Below the pieces are notes generated by a model that saw nothing but the letters and a program-made list of their open reading frames with translations, had not been told where the DNA came from and made no database searches. This document shows positions 20,885 through 30,146 of a stretch of 64,000 nt of DNA, piece by piece. Position numbers and translations under genes: made by a program. The stretch's first letter is position 1, and the number at the start of each line of letters is the position of its first letter. Source of the stretch: Rarobacter faecitabidus (GTDB lineage Bacteria > Actinomycetota > Actinomycetes > Actinomycetales > Cellulomonadaceae); the NCBI RefSeq assembly GCF_006716265.1, contig NZ_VFOS01000001.1, positions 1,612,001 through 1,676,000 of the forward strand. Reading direction: 5' to 3'.

Positions 20885-21700
20885 CTAACTGGCGATTTCT
20901 CTGCGAACGTCCTTCAGGCGCGCAAGCAGAGTCTGGTCTAGCACATCGGCGCCGACCTGGATACGGATACCGCCGACGACCTTGGGGTCCACCGAGACAT
21001 CGACCTGGATGTCCTGGCCATGGCGACGCTGCAGGATCTCCTCGATCCTGGTGACCTGCTCTGGACTGATCGGAGCGCTCACCGTGACATGCGCAACCTT
21101 GTGGTTGCGAAGCTGGGCACCGAGGTCGGACAGGTGCTGCAGGAACGGGATCACGTGGCGTCCGCGGGGTTTCGCCGCTACGCGGCGGATGAGGACGAGT
21201 GCTTCCGCACTGACCTTGCCCGCGAAAAGCGCGCCGAGCAGGTCCGCCCGTGCAGCAGCGGTCGCGCGTGCGTCCGTGAGCGCGGTGCGGATGTCGACTC
21301 GGCCGATCATCGCCTGGCTGGCACGCCAGAGTTCCTGGCTGACCTCTTCGAGGCGCCCGTCGTTCTTGGCGCCGATCAGGATCGCGTCGAAGGCGAACCG
21401 CTCCACGGACTCCACGAAATCATCGGCGCCCGACCACCGGCGTGCCGCTGCGTCGGCAACGATGTCGACGGTCTGGGCTTCGAGCCGCTCACCGAAGAGC
21501 GAGCGAACGAGCGCCGCCTTGGCTGCGTCTTCGCGTGCCGGGTCTGTCAGTGCGCGGCGAACGGCTCCATTGTCATCGAGGAAATCGACGACCTCCAGGA
21601 GCTGCTCGCCGATCGTCGTCGCCTTGGCACCGGCAGCGCTCAGCGCTGGTTCGATGGCCGCCAGGACGGCGTCGCGCGACGCCAATGATGTTCCACGCAT
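20885..21700 (-). CDS. atpH: ATP synthase delta subunit
   Basis: 271 residues, the length typical of actinobacterial delta. It joins F1 to the peripheral stalk. The N-terminal helical domain contains LLEVVDFLDDNGAVRRALTD and the C-terminal part AHVTVSAPISPEQVTRIEEI with VDPKVVGGIRIQVGADVLDQ, the family signature. Its ATG shares one base with the atpF stop (TAATG). Confidence 0.95.
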   Translation of the reverse strand: MRGTSLASRDAVLAAIEPALSAAGAKATTIGEQLLEVVDFLDDNGAVRRALTDPAREDAAKAALVRSLFGERLEAQTVDIVADAAARRWSGADDFVESVERFAFDAILIGAKNDGRLEEVSQELWRASQAMIGRVDIRTALTDARATAAARADLLGALFAGKVSAEALVLIRRVAAKPRGRHVIPFLQHLSDLGAQLRNHKVAHVTVSAPISPEQVTRIEEILQRRHGQDIQVDVSVDPKVVGGIRIQVGADVLDQTLLARLKDVRREIAS

Positions 21701-22257
21701 TAGTTCCCCTTGGACTGGGACGCGGAGGCGTCGAGGTCAGCGAGGAAACGATCCACCACACGCGACTGTCGCACAGCGTCGTCAAGCGATTCGCCGACGA
21801 TCTTGGATGCGAGTTCCGTCGCGAGTGTGCCTACCTCATCACGCAGGGCGACCGATGCGGCGACGCGTTCGGACTCGATCTGACGCTGGGCCGTCTCGAG
21901 GATTCGATCCGCATCGGCGGATGCGCTGAGCCGCTGCTCGCTCACGATCGCAGCGCCTTCGGCGCGTGCGGACTCGCGGATCTTGGCGGCCTCAGCGCGA
22001 GCCTCGCGCAGTGCCTCGTCCTGCTGTGCAAGCAATGCCGCGGCCTCCGCCTGGGCGGCATCGGCCTTCTCGATTCCGCCTTCGATCTTTGCAGCGCGCT
22101 CATCCAGCACTGCGGTGAACTTGGGCAGCACGAACTTGGCGATGGCTACGGCGATGATGACCAGGACGATCGCTGACCAAAGGATCTCGGAGGGTTCTGG
22201 GATGAAGAGTCTGATCCCTTCAACCTCGCCCCCTCCAGCTGCTAACTGTGCAGTCAC
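21700..22257 (-). CDS. atpF: ATP synthase b subunit
   Basis: 185 residues. Peripheral stalk: one membrane helix (about 24-46, ILWSAIVLVIIAVAIAKFVL) followed by a long charged coiled coil (EERAAKIEGGIEKAD-type, AEAAALLAQQDEALREARAE). Overlaps atpH by one base and follows atpE by 8. Confidence 0.95.
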   Translation of the reverse strand: MTAQLAAGGGEVEGIRLFIPEPSEILWSAIVLVIIAVAIAKFVLPKFTAVLDERAAKIEGGIEKADAAQAEAAALLAQQDEALREARAEAAKIRESARAEGAAIVSEQRLSASADADRILETAQRQIESERVAASVALRDEVGTLATELASKIVGESLDDAVRQSRVVDRFLADLDASASQSKGN

Positions 22258-22265
22258 GGTGATCC

Positions 22266-22547
<282 letters not shown>

Positions 22548-22574
22548 TCAGCGATGGGTCGCTCGGTGCGGAGC

Positions 22575-23384
22575 TCAGTGCTCCTCTTCCAGCGACATGT
22601 TGATGTACACGGCCGCCAGCAAAGCGAAGATGTACGCCTGCAGTGCCGCTACGAATACCTCGAAGAGGGTCATGCCGAGTGAAGCCGCAAACGTCAGGCC
22701 GGAGATCGCCTTCATCCCGCCCGCACTGACCGTGAGGAAATAATGAGTGGCAAGATACGTCAGCGCAAGCATGATGTGACCGGCGACCATGTTGGCCAGG
22801 AGCCGGATGATCAGCGATGCAGGGCGGATGACCAGAATCTGAAGGAGCTCGATCGGCGCCAGAATCGGATAGACGAACACAGGGACACCAGGCGGGAACA
22901 TGTTCCCCTTCAGATATCCCCAGAGGCCGTGCTTCTTGATTCCAGCGGCCCAATAGGCGACCATCACCCAGAGCGCGAGCAGCAACGGAACACCGATGCG
23001 CGAGTTGATCGGCAGGTTGATTCCGGGAACGATCGAAGTCAAGTTGAAGGCGAGCACCGTGATGAAGATCGTGGTGACTATACCGATGTACTTCTTACCC
23101 TTGCCCGCTCCGAACGTCGACTCGACGATCTGCACGCGCACGAAGTCGAGCAGCAGTTCGATCGCGCTCTGCAGCCGTCCTGGCACAAGGACCGCACGGC
23201 GGGCAGCGAACAACAGCACCGTCAATACGACGGCGGTCGCCAGGAACTGGATCAGCTGCAGCCGAGTGATCTCGAATACCGTGCCCTCGAACCAGATCGC
23301 AGGCGGGAAAAAGTCCGCTAGGGAAGGTGCGTGAAACTCTTCAGCGCCGCCCTCAGCAATGAGGAGAGTTTGAAGCGTGATCAT
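22575..23384 (-). CDS. atpB: ATP synthase a subunit
   Basis: 269 residues with about six membrane helices. Proton channel of Fo. The essential Arg is in the helix reading LIIRLLANMVAGHIMLALTY, and the start has FFPPAIWFEGTVFEITRLQL. It lies 81 bases before atpE and 134 bases after atpI on the same strand. Confidence 0.95.
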   Translation of the reverse strand: MITLQTLLIAEGGAEEFHAPSLADFFPPAIWFEGTVFEITRLQLIQFLATAVVLTVLLFAARRAVLVPGRLQSAIELLLDFVRVQIVESTFGAGKGKKYIGIVTTIFITVLAFNLTSIVPGINLPINSRIGVPLLLALWVMVAYWAAGIKKHGLWGYLKGNMFPPGVPVFVYPILAPIELLQILVIRPASLIIRLLANMVAGHIMLALTYLATHYFLTVSAGGMKAISGLTFAASLGMTLFEVFVAALQAYIFALLAAVYINMSLEEEH

Positions 23385-23518
23385 GACCTGTCATGACTCC
23401 TGGGAGATCGGGCGCGGCCGCGCATAGGCAGCAACGGGCCACCGCCGTGTTTGGGTCGGGGCTAGCCTATCGTACTTGCGGCTCTGCTTGCGCATTCATC
23501 TTAGGTTGCGGACCGGCG

Positions 23519-23959
23519 TCAGGATCCGAGAAGAGGAATCCGGGATTTCTGCACCGCGATGGCATCGATGATCGCCGCGCAGATCACTGCCAGGCACAGA
23601 ACGATCGCGAAAACGGGCCTGTTGTAGAAGTCGGCGTCCTTGAGTGCGAGCAGGATGGCGAACAGCATGATCATCTTGCCGAGCCAGGCTCCGAGGATGA
23701 TGCCCGCCATCGCTGCGGGTTGCCTGCGCGCGGCGACGATCATCGACACGACCGTGGTCAGCGAGAAGAAGATCGCGATGGCCACGCCCAGCACCACCGC
23801 CCACAGTCCCTGGCCTCTGTCGACGATCCAGCCGATCGGCGACGCGACGATCACGATGACGGCGAAGACGACGGCATTCCATCTCAGTGCCTTGATGGCG
23901 GCGCGACGGACAGGCGCTCCGTCCGCCAGGCGATCGAGCGGGTTCTCACTGTGGGTCAC
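23519..23959 (-). CDS. atpI: AtpI-like membrane protein upstream of the ATP synthase genes
   Basis: 146 residues from the GTG at 23959 (VTHSENPLDRL), just after the wecA stop; the open frame extends upstream into wecA. Four membrane helices: AVVFAVIVIVASPIGWIV, LWAVVLGVAIAIFFSLTTVV, AAMAGIILGAWLGKMIMLF and FAIVLCLAVICAAIIDAIAV. Position and topology match AtpI-type proteins (assembly of the c ring or ion homeostasis). Sequence similarity to the family is low, as is usual for this gene. Confidence 0.75.
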   Translation of the reverse strand: MTHSENPLDRLADGAPVRRAAIKALRWNAVVFAVIVIVASPIGWIVDRGQGLWAVVLGVAIAIFFSLTTVVSMIVAARRQPAAMAGIILGAWLGKMIMLFAILLALKDADFYNRPVFAIVLCLAVICAAIIDAIAVQKSRIPLLGS

Positions 23960-23975
23960 TGTGGTCTCGTTCTCT

Positions 23976-25103
23976 CTAGGCTTGAACGCGGCGGGCGCCC
24001 CGAGGGCCCGATGCGCTACGTCCGCGGAGCGGGCCAAGGGTCAGGACAAGGGATACTGCGGAGGCGAGCGCGGCGCCGATCAGGACATCCCGCCAGGGGA
24101 AGGCGACCAGCGCGACGGCACTGAACGCGAAGACGCCGGTCCACAAGTACATCACGAACACGGCGCGACGGTGGGTGTGGCCGAGCGCCAGCAGACGATG
24201 GTGCAGGTGTCGACGGTCCGGATGGAAGGGCGACTTCCCCTGCGCTATCCGACGGATCACGGCCATGGTCATGTCGAGTAAGGGCAGAACGAGCACCGCC
24301 AACGGCAGCAGCATCGGCAGGTACGCGGGCAGCGTCTGGCCGCCGGAGACGCGCTCGGGGTCGATATTCCCGGTGACGATGATGGCCCCTGCGGCCATGA
24401 CTAGCCCGATGAGCATCGAACCCGAATCCCCCATGAAGATTCGCGCCTGGTGGAAGTTGAAGGGGAGGAATCCGACGCAGATGCCCACCAGGGCCGCGAC
24501 CACGAGCGACGCGAGCGAGGCGTAGTCCTGCGGGCTCGAGGAGAAGGTCAGGAGGTAGGTGTACACGAAGAACGCTCCGCCGCCGATGGCAACCACGCCC
24601 GCGGCGAGGCCATCCAGGCCGTCCACGAAGTTGACGGCATTCATGGCGACGACTATCACGAGGACGGTGGCGAACAGGGACATGCGGCTAGACCCGATGG
24701 TGAGGCCGCCGATCGGGAGCGTGATCAACTGCACCCCCTGCCAGGCCATGACGCCGGCGGCGAGCACCTGCCCGACGAGCTTGATCATCCAGTCCAGATC
24801 CCAGATGTCGTCGACCACGCCGATGAGGCATACGATCGCCGCCCCGAGTATCACGCCCCACGCCGTATTGCCCGATTCCTCGAATATGGGCGCGAGGAAC
24901 GGGGTGTGGGAGGCGATGACGAAGGACACCACCAGGCCGCCCAGCATCGCCAGGCCGCCCAGCCGGGGAGTGGGGATGGTGTGGACGTCGCGATCGCGAA
25001 CCGCGGTGTACGCACCCGATCGCGTGGCGATCCATCGAGCGAGCGGTGTGAGAAGGAACGTCACCACGGCGGCGACGACACTCACCAGCAGATAGACCCT
25101 CAT
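23976..25103 (-). CDS. wecA: undecaprenyl-phosphate sugar-1-phosphate transferase (MraY/WecA family)
   Basis: 375 residues, about 10-11 membrane helices. It moves a sugar-1-phosphate, probably GlcNAc-1-P, onto undecaprenyl phosphate to start a wall polysaccharide or linker unit. Family motifs: HTIPTPRLGG near the start, GVVDDIWDL (DDxxD-like), NAVNFVDGLDGLAAG, FMGDSGSMLIG and the HLHHRLL motif that marks the WecA/TagO branch rather than MraY. Its start overlaps the tsaC stop by 4 bases (ATGA). In mycobacteria the orthologue beside atpIB starts the arabinogalactan linker; here the polymer is unknown. Confidence 0.9.
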   Translation of the reverse strand: MRVYLLVSVVAAVVTFLLTPLARWIATRSGAYTAVRDRDVHTIPTPRLGGLAMLGGLVVSFVIASHTPFLAPIFEESGNTAWGVILGAAIVCLIGVVDDIWDLDWMIKLVGQVLAAGVMAWQGVQLITLPIGGLTIGSSRMSLFATVLVIVVAMNAVNFVDGLDGLAAGVVAIGGGAFFVYTYLLTFSSSPQDYASLASLVVAALVGICVGFLPFNFHQARIFMGDSGSMLIGLVMAAGAIIVTGNIDPERVSGGQTLPAYLPMLLPLAVLVLPLLDMTMAVIRRIAQGKSPFHPDRRHLHHRLLALGHTHRRAVFVMYLWTGVFAFSAVALVAFPWRDVLIGAALASAVSLVLTLGPLRGRSASGPRGARRVQA

Positions 25104-25795
25104 TCGCCGGCGTCACCGTCGTCATCGGCTGCGCGCGCGGGGGGCGTTCCCTCTACCGGCAAGATTCCGGGCACGAGCTGCGCGAGGTCGGCGTAGCTCA
25201 CGCCGCCCTCGCGTACGATCCGCAGGACGGGTCCCGTCGCGTCGACGATCGTGGATGCCTGCCCGAGCGGCGAATTGCCCGCGTCGAGGTACACGGCCAC
25301 GGAATCGCCGAGTTGATCGGCGGCCTCCCGTGCCGACGTAGCGGCTGGGCCGCCCGTCTTGTTCGCGCTGGATACGGCGAGCGGCCCGGTGCGGCGCAGC
25401 AATGCGAGCGCGGCCGGGTGGTCCGGCATGCGCAGGGCGACCGTGCCGTGGGTCTCGCCCAAATCCCACGCGAGTGAGGGCTGGGAATGGCAGATGATGG
25501 TCAGCGGCCCCGGCCAGAACTTCGCCACGAGGGTGCGCGCCTCGTCCGGGACGCTCTCCGCGAGCGCGTCCAGCACCTGTGCCGAAGCGATAAGGACCGG
25601 CGGCGGCATCTGCCGGCCTCGCCCCTTCGCCGCGAGGAGCCCGGCGACCGCGCGGCCGTCGAAGGCATCCGCGCCGATTCCGTACACCGTGTCGGTCGGG
25701 AGGACGATGAGCCCGCCGCGCCCGATGGCATTCACCGCCTCGTCGAGTGCTGGCCCCCAGGCGGACTCGTCGCTCACATCGCGCAAAGACGTCAC
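25100..25795 (-). CDS. tsaC: L-threonylcarbamoyladenylate synthase
   Basis: 231 residues, the short TsaC/YwlC type. It makes threonylcarbamoyl-AMP for the t6A modification of tRNAs reading ANN codons. Motifs: GGLIVLPTDTVYGIGADAF (ATP/threonine site), AKFWPGPLTII, GTVALRMPDHP and GPLAVSSANKTGGPAATSA. It overlaps prmC and wecA by 4 bases each, indicating a coupled operon. Confidence 0.93.
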   Translation of the reverse strand: MTSLRDVSDESAWGPALDEAVNAIGRGGLIVLPTDTVYGIGADAFDGRAVAGLLAAKGRGRQMPPPVLIASAQVLDALAESVPDEARTLVAKFWPGPLTIICHSQPSLAWDLGETHGTVALRMPDHPAALALLRRTGPLAVSSANKTGGPAATSAREAADQLGDSVAVYLDAGNSPLGQASTIVDATGPVLRIVREGGVSYADLAQLVPGILPVEGTPPARAADDDGDAGE

Positions 25796-26745
25796 TTTTC
25801 CGATTCCTCAATCGTCTCGTCGGGGCTCGCCCCAGGTGAAAGGTTCGCTGTGCGGCGCCCGATAACCATACGCGACCGGCCTGTGAGGTCGGGGCGGGTG
25901 CGCACGGCCGTCCACCGCGCCGGGTCGAGGAGTCCGCGCGCCGCCTCTGCCTGCACTTCCGCGTGTTCCATGACGAGGGTGCCACCCGGTTTCAGCAGCC
26001 GCTCGGCCGCGGCCACTATCCCGGCAGGCACCGCCAGCCCGTCGGGCCCCAGGCCGTAGAGGGCGACAGCCGGATCGTGCTTGGCCACCTCCTCATCGCG
26101 CGGGATGGCGCCGGGGGGCACGTAAGGAGGGTTCGACACGACGAGGTCAACGGTGCCGTTGAGCGGGGCGAGCGCCGTGCGCGCGTCCCCTCGCTGGATC
26201 GTGACGCGCCGCATCGTCCCCTCATCGAGGGCAGCGTGATTGCGCGTGGTCCACTCGAACGCCCGCCGGTCCAGTTCGACCGACCAGACCCGGGCGGCGG
26301 GAAACTCGTCCGCAATCGCGAAGCCGATCGCCCCGCTGCCAGCGCAAAGGTCGGCGACCACGGCGCCGTCGGTGAGCGGCGCGATCGCTTCGAGCGCGGC
26401 GGCGACGACGATCTCGGTCTCGGGGCGCGGGACGAAGACACCGGGGCCGACGGCGAGCGTTAGCGCGCGGAAGTGGGCGACACCGAGAATGTGCTGCAGG
26501 GGCTCGCGCCGGGCCCGGCGCTCGGCCAGCTCACGCAAGCGATCGAGCTCACCGGGCGCCGGGGCGAGGCTACCCGTGATGAGCGCGGCACGGAACCGGC
26601 CGAGCGGAATCCCGGCAACGGCCTGGGCGAGCGCCAGCGCGTCCGCGCCGGGCGAGGCCACCCCCGCAGATGCCAGCAAGGCCGTGGCCGCATCGATCTC
26701 CGCGCGCCAGCCGCCCCCGGGCGGCGAACCGTGCGTCACGGTCAC
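25792..26745 (-). CDS. prmC: peptide chain release factor N5-glutamine methyltransferase
   Basis: 317 residues from the GTG at 26745 whose bases overlap the prfA stop (GTGA); a second GTG two codons later is also possible. The frame is open well upstream inside prfA but only as a shadow. It methylates the Gln of the GGQ motif of release factors. The N-terminal helical domain reads [19 protein letters not shown]; the SAM domain has [16 protein letters not shown] and the catalytic NPPYVP. The direct neighbour prfA is its substrate. Confidence 0.92.
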   Translation of the reverse strand: MTVTHGSPPGGGWRAEIDAATALLASAGVASPGADALALAQAVAGIPLGRFRAALITGSLAPAPGELDRLRELAERRARREPLQHILGVAHFRALTLAVGPGVFVPRPETEIVVAAALEAIAPLTDGAVVADLCAGSGAIGFAIADEFPAARVWSVELDRRAFEWTTRNHAALDEGTMRRVTIQRGDARTALAPLNGTVDLVVSNPPYVPPGAIPRDEEVAKHDPAVALYGLGPDGLAVPAGIVAAAERLLKPGGTLVMEHAEVQAEAARGLLDPARWTAVRTRPDLTGRSRMVIGRRTANLSPGASPDETIEESEK

Positions 26746-27851
26746 TCCCCCAGGCTCGCCGCGATCCGGGCTTCCTCGTCCGCGGTGATGGCGGACTGCA
26801 CCACCGGACCCAGCGCACCGTCGAGCACCTGGTCGAGGTTGTACGACTTGTAGCCCGTGCGGTGGTCCGCAATCCGGTTCTCGGGGAAGTTGTAGGTGCG
26901 GATGCGCTCGGAGCGGTCCACGGTGCGCACCTGCGAGCGGCGCAGGTCGTTGGCCTGGGCAGCGGCGGCCTCCTGCTGGGCGGCCAGCAGTCGGGCGCGC
27001 AGCACGCGCATCGCCTGCTCGCGGTTCTGCAGCTGCGACTTCTCGTTCTGCATCGACACGACGATGCCCGTCGGGACGTGGGTGATGCGCACGGCGGAGT
27101 CGGTCGTGTTGACGGACTGTCCTCCAGGCCCAGACGAGCGGTAGACATCGATGCGCAGGTCGTTCTGGTCGATCTCGACCTCGGCAACGTCTTCCGCCTC
27201 CGGGAATACGAGCACGCCCGCAGCGGAGGTGTGAATGCGCCCCTGGGATTCGGTGACGGGCACGCGCTGGACGCGGTGGACGCCGCCCTCGTACTTCAGG
27301 TGGGCCCACACTCCGTCCTCGGGAGCCACGTTGCCGCGTGCCTTGACTGCGACCGAGACGTCCTTGTAGCCACCCAGATCCGATTCGGTGGCGGAGATGA
27401 TCTCGGTCTTCCAGCCCTGTGCCTCGGCGTAGCGTAGGTACATCCGCAGCAGGTCGCCGGCGAACAGTGCGGATTCCTCACCGCCCTCACCGGCCTTGAT
27501 CTCAAGGATGACGTCGCGGGCATCGTCCGGGTCGCGCGGGATGAGCACTCGGCGCAGCCGGTCGGCAGACGACTGCTGCGCCTCGGCAAGCGACTCGGCC
27601 TCCTCGGCGAACGCCTGGTCCAGTTCAGCCAACTCGCGGGCCGCGGCGAGGTCGCCGGTGATCTTCTCCCACTCGCGGTACGCCCCCACGACGGCACCCA
27701 GTTCGGCATACCTTCGCCCCAGCGAGCGAGCCTTCCCCTGGTCGGCGTGCACCGAAGGGTCCGCCAACGCGGTTTCGAGTTCGGAATACTCGTCCAAGAG
27801 CGACTGGACGGCGGCGAACTGATTCGACGCGTCAACCGGAGGGTGGGACAT
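26742..27851 (-). CDS. prfA: peptide chain release factor 1
   Basis: 369 residues. It recognises UAA and UAG and triggers peptide release. The stop-codon tripeptide region reads [19 protein letters not shown] (PVT, the actinobacterial form of PxT), and the catalytic motif is [18 protein letters not shown]. The C-terminus ends [20 protein letters not shown]. It is followed immediately by prmC. Confidence 0.96.
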   Translation of the reverse strand: MSHPPVDASNQFAAVQSLLDEYSELETALADPSVHADQGKARSLGRRYAELGAVVGAYREWEKITGDLAAARELAELDQAFAEEAESLAEAQQSSADRLRRVLIPRDPDDARDVILEIKAGEGGEESALFAGDLLRMYLRYAEAQGWKTEIISATESDLGGYKDVSVAVKARGNVAPEDGVWAHLKYEGGVHRVQRVPVTESQGRIHTSAAGVLVFPEAEDVAEVEIDQNDLRIDVYRSSGPGGQSVNTTDSAVRITHVPTGIVVSMQNEKSQLQNREQAMRVLRARLLAAQQEAAAAQANDLRRSQVRTVDRSERIRTYNFPENRIADHRTGYKSYNLDQVLDGALGPVVQSAITADEEARIAASLGE

Positions 27852-27964
27852 GGCTGCTTCTCCTACGAGTGGTTCTTCTGCGGAAACGACTCAGCGCCGG
27901 TGACATCCACCGCCTGCCCCTGGAGAGGTTGGCGGTGTCGATGCCACCGGCGCTGAGAGAGAAG

Positions 27965-28177
27965 CTACTTGTCCTTCTTGCCGTAGCGTGCCTCGAAGCG
28001 GGCGACGCGGCCACCGGTGTCGAGGATCTTCTGCTTGCCCGTGTAGAACGGGTGGCAGGCGTTGCAGACGTCCGCGCTGATCTTGCCCGACGTCTCGGTG
28101 CTGCGAGTGACGAACGTGTTGCCGCAGGTGCAGGTGACCTCGGTGACGACGTACTCGGGGTGGATTCCGGCCTTCAT
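27965..28177 (-). CDS. rpmE: 50S ribosomal protein L31, zinc-binding type
   Basis: 70 residues. The four zinc-binding Cys are present in VTCTCGNTF and [15 protein letters not shown], so this is the Zn form (C+). Ends [15 protein letters not shown]. It follows rho in many actinobacteria; here two other genes lie in between. The ATG has aaggag upstream. Confidence 0.95.
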   Translation of the reverse strand: MKAGIHPEYVVTEVTCTCGNTFVTRSTETSGKISADVCNACHPFYTGKQKILDTGGRVARFEARYGKKDK

Positions 28178-28292
28178 GGATTCTCCTTGTGATCTCGGCT
28201 ACTGGGTCGCCGCGCGGGTTGCGCAGCGTGAACCAGTCAGACCAACGAAGAATTATGCCACTTTCAGCCCGCGAAATCCAGTGGCTGTTCGC

Positions 28293-28856
28293 TCAGTTCA
28301 GTTCCGGGAGCATCAGGTTCGTCACGATCCCGATCTCGCCGGCCCTGAGGTGGATCACGGTGCCCCAGCGGTCGACGTCACCGCACGCGAGGGTGAACTC
28401 GTCCTTGTAATACCCGATGGACCAACCGGCGCCATCGGTGCCCGTGGCGGTGTCCCACGCGACGGCCGTGTCCTCGACCGTCTCGTCCGGCGGCACCGGC
28501 ACCGCGGCGGGCAGCGTCGCGAGATCGCGATGCGGCTGACCCTTGAAGGTGAAACCCGCGTTCGTGATCGCGTCGAGCGCCGCGCCGATGTCCGGTCCAC
28601 GCCCGATGAAGTAGGCGGCACGCCATGGATAGGTGTTATCCCGCGCGACACCGGTGGCGGCGTCCTCGTTCGTGCACTGCAACGCGAAGCCGCTGTCCCG
28701 CATGGCGTCCTCGACCGGTTTGGCGCGCAGAACGGGATTCTGCGCGTCCGTGGTCGGGATGGTCCCGCAGGCGCTGGCTGCGAGCGCCACGAGACAGGCG
28801 ATGGCCATCGCCCGCGCTGTTCGCGGGAATTTTTGGGCATGGGGCTTGTCGTACAC
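28293..28856 (-). CDS. small lipoprotein of unknown function
   Basis: About 187 residues from a GTG at 28856 without a clear ribosome site; a later ATG (MAIACLVALAASAC) would also give a working signal. The lipobox LAASAC precedes CGTIPTTDAQ, so it should be a membrane lipoprotein. The mature part is about 155 residues with no family that I recognise: GFALQCTNEDAATGV, DIGAALDAITNAGFTFKG and GWSIGYYKDEFTLACG, with two further Cys that could form a disulfide. It is divergent from the glycosyltransferase gene. Confidence 0.6.
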   Translation of the reverse strand: MYDKPHAQKFPRTARAMAIACLVALAASACGTIPTTDAQNPVLRAKPVEDAMRDSGFALQCTNEDAATGVARDNTYPWRAAYFIGRGPDIGAALDAITNAGFTFKGQPHRDLATLPAAVPVPPDETVEDTAVAWDTATGTDGAGWSIGYYKDEFTLACGDVDRWGTVIHLRAGEIGIVTNLMLPELN

Positions 28857-28925
28857 TCGGCAAGGCTAACAGCGGGCAGCGGTGCCTGCACGCTCTCATG
28901 GGCTCTCGCGTCTAGGATCGGACCC

Positions 28926-30056
28926 ATGCCCCGCACGCTCATGATCACGAACGACTTCCCCACGCGACAGGGAGGCATCGAGACGTTCGCCGAAGAACTG
29001 GCCAAGCGGTTCGACCCCGATGAGATCGTGGTCTACACCGCGTCCATGCCGGGCGATGCCGAATACGACAGGCGGGCTGGTTTCCCCGTGATCCGCGACC
29101 GGGCGGGCACGCTTCTTCCCACGCGGCGCGTGCGTAAGGCCGTGGTGCGGATCATGGACGAGTACTCCTGCGATCGCGTGCTGTTCGGCGCTGCCGCGCC
29201 ACTGTCGCTCCTGTCCCCCGCCCTGCGAAAGGCCGGCGCGAAGCGGATCGTCGCGATCACCCACGGGCACGAGGCGTGGTGGGCGCGCATCCCGGTAACG
29301 GCGCAGTTGCTGCGGCGCATGGGCAATAGCGTCGACGCGCTGACCTACATATCGATCTGGTGCCGCGACCAGATCAGCCGGGCGCTGAGTCCTGCCGGTC
29401 GGGACCGGCAACTTCGCCTGGCACCCGGGGTGGATCCCGGGCGGTTCTATCCGGGCGTGGGCGCGCGGGACGCGTTCGCGTCGCTGGGATTGGCGGACGG
29501 GACGCCGATCGTCCTCGTCACCGGGCGACTGGTCGCCCGCAAGGGCCAGGACACGCTGATCGAGGCATGGCCCGCGGTGCTCGCATCCGCGCCGGAAGCC
29601 CGGCTCGTGATCGTCGGCAAGGGCCCCGACGAGGCCAAGCTACGCAAGCTCGCCGCCACGTTGCACGTCGAGGATGCGGTGATCTTCGCCGGTTCCGTGC
29701 CCTGGGCCGATCTACCGGGGTACTACGACGCGTGCACGCTGTTCGCCATGCCCTCGCGGACGCGCAAGGGAGGTTTGGAGGTCGAGGGACTGGGCATCGT
29801 TTACCTGGAGGCCGGCGCATGCGGCAAGCCCGTGGTCGTCGGCGACTCGGGTGGTGCCCCCGATGCCGTGGTCGACGGCGAGACCGGCTTCCTCGTCGAT
29901 CCCCGTGATCCCGCCGACGTCGCGGCGAAGATCGTGGATCTCTTGCAGAATCCCGAACTTGCGGCGCGAATGGGATCGGCCGGACGCGCGCGCGTGGAGC
30001 GCGACTGGACGTGGGACCAGGTCGCCGCGACCTGCAAGGGGTACCTCGGTCTCTAG
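28926..30056 (+). CDS. pimB: PimB-like GDP-mannose-dependent glycosyltransferase (GT4)
   Basis: 376 residues with the ATG at 28926. GT-B glycosyltransferase of family 4. Start: TLMITNDFPTRQGGIETFAEE; donor domain: TPIVLVTGRLVARKGQDTLIEAW, then SRTRKGGLEVEGLGIVYLEA with the ExxxxxxxE pattern, and GKPVVVGDSGGAPDAVVDG. The pattern matches PimB', which adds the second mannose of phosphatidylinositol mannosides. Related GT4 enzymes (for example MgtA) are similar enough that the acceptor is not certain. It is the only plus-strand gene in this stretch and ends at a shared terminator facing rho. Confidence 0.75.
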   Translation: MPRTLMITNDFPTRQGGIETFAEELAKRFDPDEIVVYTASMPGDAEYDRRAGFPVIRDRAGTLLPTRRVRKAVVRIMDEYSCDRVLFGAAAPLSLLSPALRKAGAKRIVAITHGHEAWWARIPVTAQLLRRMGNSVDALTYISIWCRDQISRALSPAGRDRQLRLAPGVDPGRFYPGVGARDAFASLGLADGTPIVLVTGRLVARKGQDTLIEAWPAVLASAPEARLVIVGKGPDEAKLRKLAATLHVEDAVIFAGSVPWADLPGYYDACTLFAMPSRTRKGGLEVEGLGIVYLEAGACGKPVVVGDSGGAPDAVVDGETGFLVDPRDPADVAAKIVDLLQNPELAARMGSAGRARVERDWTWDQVAATCKGYLGL

Positions 30057-30090
30057 CGATTTCCCGTGCGCAAGCGAAGCGGGCAAGACG

Positions 30091-30120
30091 AAGGGCCGCC
30101 CCCGGACGGGGGCGGCCCTT
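30091..30120. terminator. bidirectional terminator between pimB and rho
   Basis: A 13-bp perfect inverted repeat aagggccgccccc / gggggcggccctt around ggac. A-rich and T-rich ends on both sides (aag...ctt) and an outer repeat aagcgaag...cttcgctt fit termination in both directions. It lies 35 bases after the glycosyltransferase stop and 27 after the convergent rho stop. Confidence 0.8.
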
Positions 30121-30146
30121 CGCTTGTTCAGCCGTGACTAGCGTGA

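Noticed and set aside
26746-27309. Upstream extension of the prmC frame
   Set aside because: It lies inside prfA in another frame, and the GTG overlapping the prfA stop is a better start.
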